Assembly: GCA_016713175.1 (NCBI GenBank)
Contig: JADJPQ010000002.1
Span: forward strand, 372,001 to 436,000
Reading direction: 5' to 3'
Length of the DNA: 64,000 nt
Origin: Planctomycetota bacterium
Lineage (GTDB): Bacteria > Planctomycetota > UBA1135 > UBA2386
Position 1 is the stretch's first letter. Each line of letters begins with the position of its first letter. Of this stretch, positions 62,697 through 64,000 are shown one piece after another. The position numbers were made by a program, and so were the translations under genes. The notes below the pieces were generated by a model that was given only the letters and a program-made list of their open reading frames with translations, was not told the DNA's origin and did no database searches.

Positions 62697-64000
62697 CTAG
62701 CCGTTTGCCGGGACCAGCGCGGCCTGCGCCTGCTGCTTGATCGCGCGCAGATCGAGCTTGCCGGTGCCGAGCATCGGCAGCGCCTCGACGGCAACGAACG
62801 CATCGGCCCGCGGCACGAACAGATTCGGCAGACCGCTCTGCGCCAGTTTGCCGAGCACCTCGGGAATCCGCGCCAGGGGCAAGGTGTGCAGCACCGCCAG
62901 CCGTTCGCCCTTGCGGTCATCGGGCACTGCGGTCACGGCGAACACCTGCGTCGACGCCCCGGCGGCTTCGTGCAACGCCTCTTCGACGCGCCCGTGCGGG
63001 ACCATCTCGCCACCGATCTTCGAGAACCGCGACAGCCGATCGGTGATCTGCAGGAAACCGTCCTCGTCGAGTCGCGCGATGTCGCCGGTCACGTACCAGC
63101 CATCACTCAAGGCCTTGGCGGTCAGATCCGGGCGCCCGAGGTAGCCGCGCATCACGTTGGGTCCACGCACCAGCAGCATGCCAGGAGTGTCCGGCGGCAG
63201 TTCGGCACCGGTGTCCGGATCGACGACGCGCAGCGCGATGCCGGGCAACGGCTGGCCGACGTGGCCGCGTTTGCTGCCCGCCTGGAAGAAGCCCGGGGCG
63301 CGGAAGTCGAGCGTGCTGACCGCGATCACCGGGGCGCACTCGGTGGCACCGTAGCCTTCCAGCGGTCGGATGCCGAAGCGCTCGACGAACGCCGTCGCCA
63401 ACCGTTCCGGTAGCTTCTCGGCGCCTGCCAGCACGATCCGCAGCGAGCCGAAGTCGGCGGGTTCGCAGCGCCGCAGATAGATCTGCAGGAACGTCGGTGT
63501 CGCCAGCAGCACGGTCACCTTGTGCTTGTGCACCAGTTCGCCGACGGCAACCGCGTCGAGCGGGTTGGGATGGAAGACGATGCCGAGTCCGTTCTGCAGC
63601 GCGACCCACAGCGACAGGTAACCGAACGAATGGAACAACGGCAGGATGCCGAGCAGCCGATCGCCCTGGCGCAGCGGGACGACCTGCGCCGTGCCCTCGG
63701 CGTTGCTGGTGATCTGCCAGTGGGTCAGTTCGACGCCCTTGGGTTCGCCGGTGCTGCCACTGCTGAAGATCACGGTGGCGACGTCGTCGATGGACAGGGT
63801 GCGCGGCGCACCGCAGGCGCGCGACAACCATCGGGCCGGGACGAACAGCGCCAACAACAGCGCGCGCAGCCGCGCACCGCGCGACAGCGCCGCCTTGATG
63901 TCCTCGAGGAACACCGGCTCGAGGTCAGGCGGCAGCTCGATGCGCGCTTTGTCGAGGAACGTCCGGCTGGTGACCACGCGCCGCAGCCCGGCCTGTCGCG
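62697..64000 (-). CDS. AMP-dependent acyl-ACP/acyl-CoA synthetase, 3' portion (partial)
   Basis: The frame is open to the right edge, so the gene is cut at its 5' end; about 433 codons are visible. Core motif VIFSSGSTGEPKGVELTH (AMP-binding signature), then LPLFHSFGYLS, EGYGATECAPVIAVS (YGxTE), WYVTGDIARLDEDGFLQITD (GD/R motifs), RFSKIGGEMV and the C-terminal LPMLGTGKLDLRAIK with catalytic Lys. The order, with a short N-terminal part (RTFLDKARIELPPDLEPVFLE), resembles the synthetase half of Aas, which activates fatty acids onto ACP for phospholipid re-acylation. Whether an acyltransferase domain precedes it lies outside the window. It ends 54 bases before the sigma fusion. Confidence 0.85.
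   Translation of the reverse strand, partial: RQAGLRRVVTSRTFLDKARIELPPDLEPVFLEDIKAALSRGARLRALLLALFVPARWLSRACGAPRTLSIDDVATVIFSSGSTGEPKGVELTHWQITSNAEGTAQVVPLRQGDRLLGILPLFHSFGYLSLWVALQNGLGIVFHPNPLDAVAVGELVHKHKVTVLLATPTFLQIYLRRCEPADFGSLRIVLAGAEKLPERLATAFVERFGIRPLEGYGATECAPVIAVSTLDFRAPGFFQAGSKRGHVGQPLPGIALRVVDPDTGAELPPDTPGMLLVRGPNVMRGYLGRPDLTAKALSDGWYVTGDIARLDEDGFLQITDRLSRFSKIGGEMVPHGRVEEALHEAAGASTQVFAVTAVPDDRKGERLAVLHTLPLARIPEVLGKLAQSGLPNLFVPRADAFVAVEALPMLGTGKLDLRAIKQQAQAALVPANG

Overview
The window is high-GC bacterial chromosome, packed with genes on both strands. It carries no insertion sequence, tRNA, rRNA or CRISPR array that I can see. The gene content points to a Gram-negative Planctomycetota-like organism: a Kdo transferase (LPS), SecA with a SEC-C tail, ECF sigma factors beside a Ser/Thr kinase and an FHA protein, an ECF sigma factor fused through a membrane helix to a large beta-sandwich exterior, and many secreted kelch, BNR-propeller and carboxypeptidase-regulatory-like proteins. 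The phylum is inferred from gene style, not from a phylogeny.

Layout. 1-8942 (+) is the 3' part of a large non-ribosomal peptide synthetase (end of A, T, C, A, T, E, C, A, T, thioester reductase); its 5' part lies left of the window. 9139-14087 (+) holds three secreted kelch proteins, the last two a tandem duplication. 14105-27733 is an exported-protein island: a zinc-ribbon membrane protein, two adjacent BNR-propeller proteins (one with a PDZ domain inserted), an orphan secreted protein, a thioredoxin-like DUF255 lipoprotein, a vanadium-haloperoxidase-like lipoprotein and a secreted carboxypeptidase-regulatory-like protein. It ends at a strong bidirectional hairpin.

27778-36216 (-) reads from right to left as yebC, degenerate GGDEF protein, FHA protein, membrane protein, Ser/Thr kinase, ECF sigma factor, zinc-finger anti-sigma-like protein and coiled-coil membrane protein. 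This looks like a phospho-signalling cassette feeding a sigma factor. 36354-41461 (-) is housekeeping: rplM-rpsI with a near-consensus promoter and an odd 14-bp repeat, pyruvate kinase, a HEAT/zinc membrane protein, and metK behind a leader that resembles part of a SAM riboswitch.

41972-49875 (-) is a long, tightly spaced run (dksA-like, lspA, pyrD, response-regulator protein, small membrane protein, secA, waaA) with a good sigma-70-type promoter in front. xerC/D-type recombinase (+) diverges from it. 51036-53515 (-) is a DapA-family lyase coupled to a ketoglutarate-semialdehyde-type dehydrogenase, probably hydroxyproline or sugar-acid catabolism. 53572-56926 (-) is a LolCDE/MacB-type ABC exporter, divergent from rlmN (+). 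The right end (-) holds another secreted kelch protein, the sigma factor/beta-sandwich fusion and the 3' part of an acyl-ACP/acyl-CoA synthetase that runs off the window.

Most interesting: the reductase-terminated NRPS (predicted D-Asn followed by a possibly basic residue released as aldehyde or alcohol), the membrane-anchored sigma factor fusion, the kinase/FHA/sigma cassette, and the candidate SAM-responsive leader of metK.
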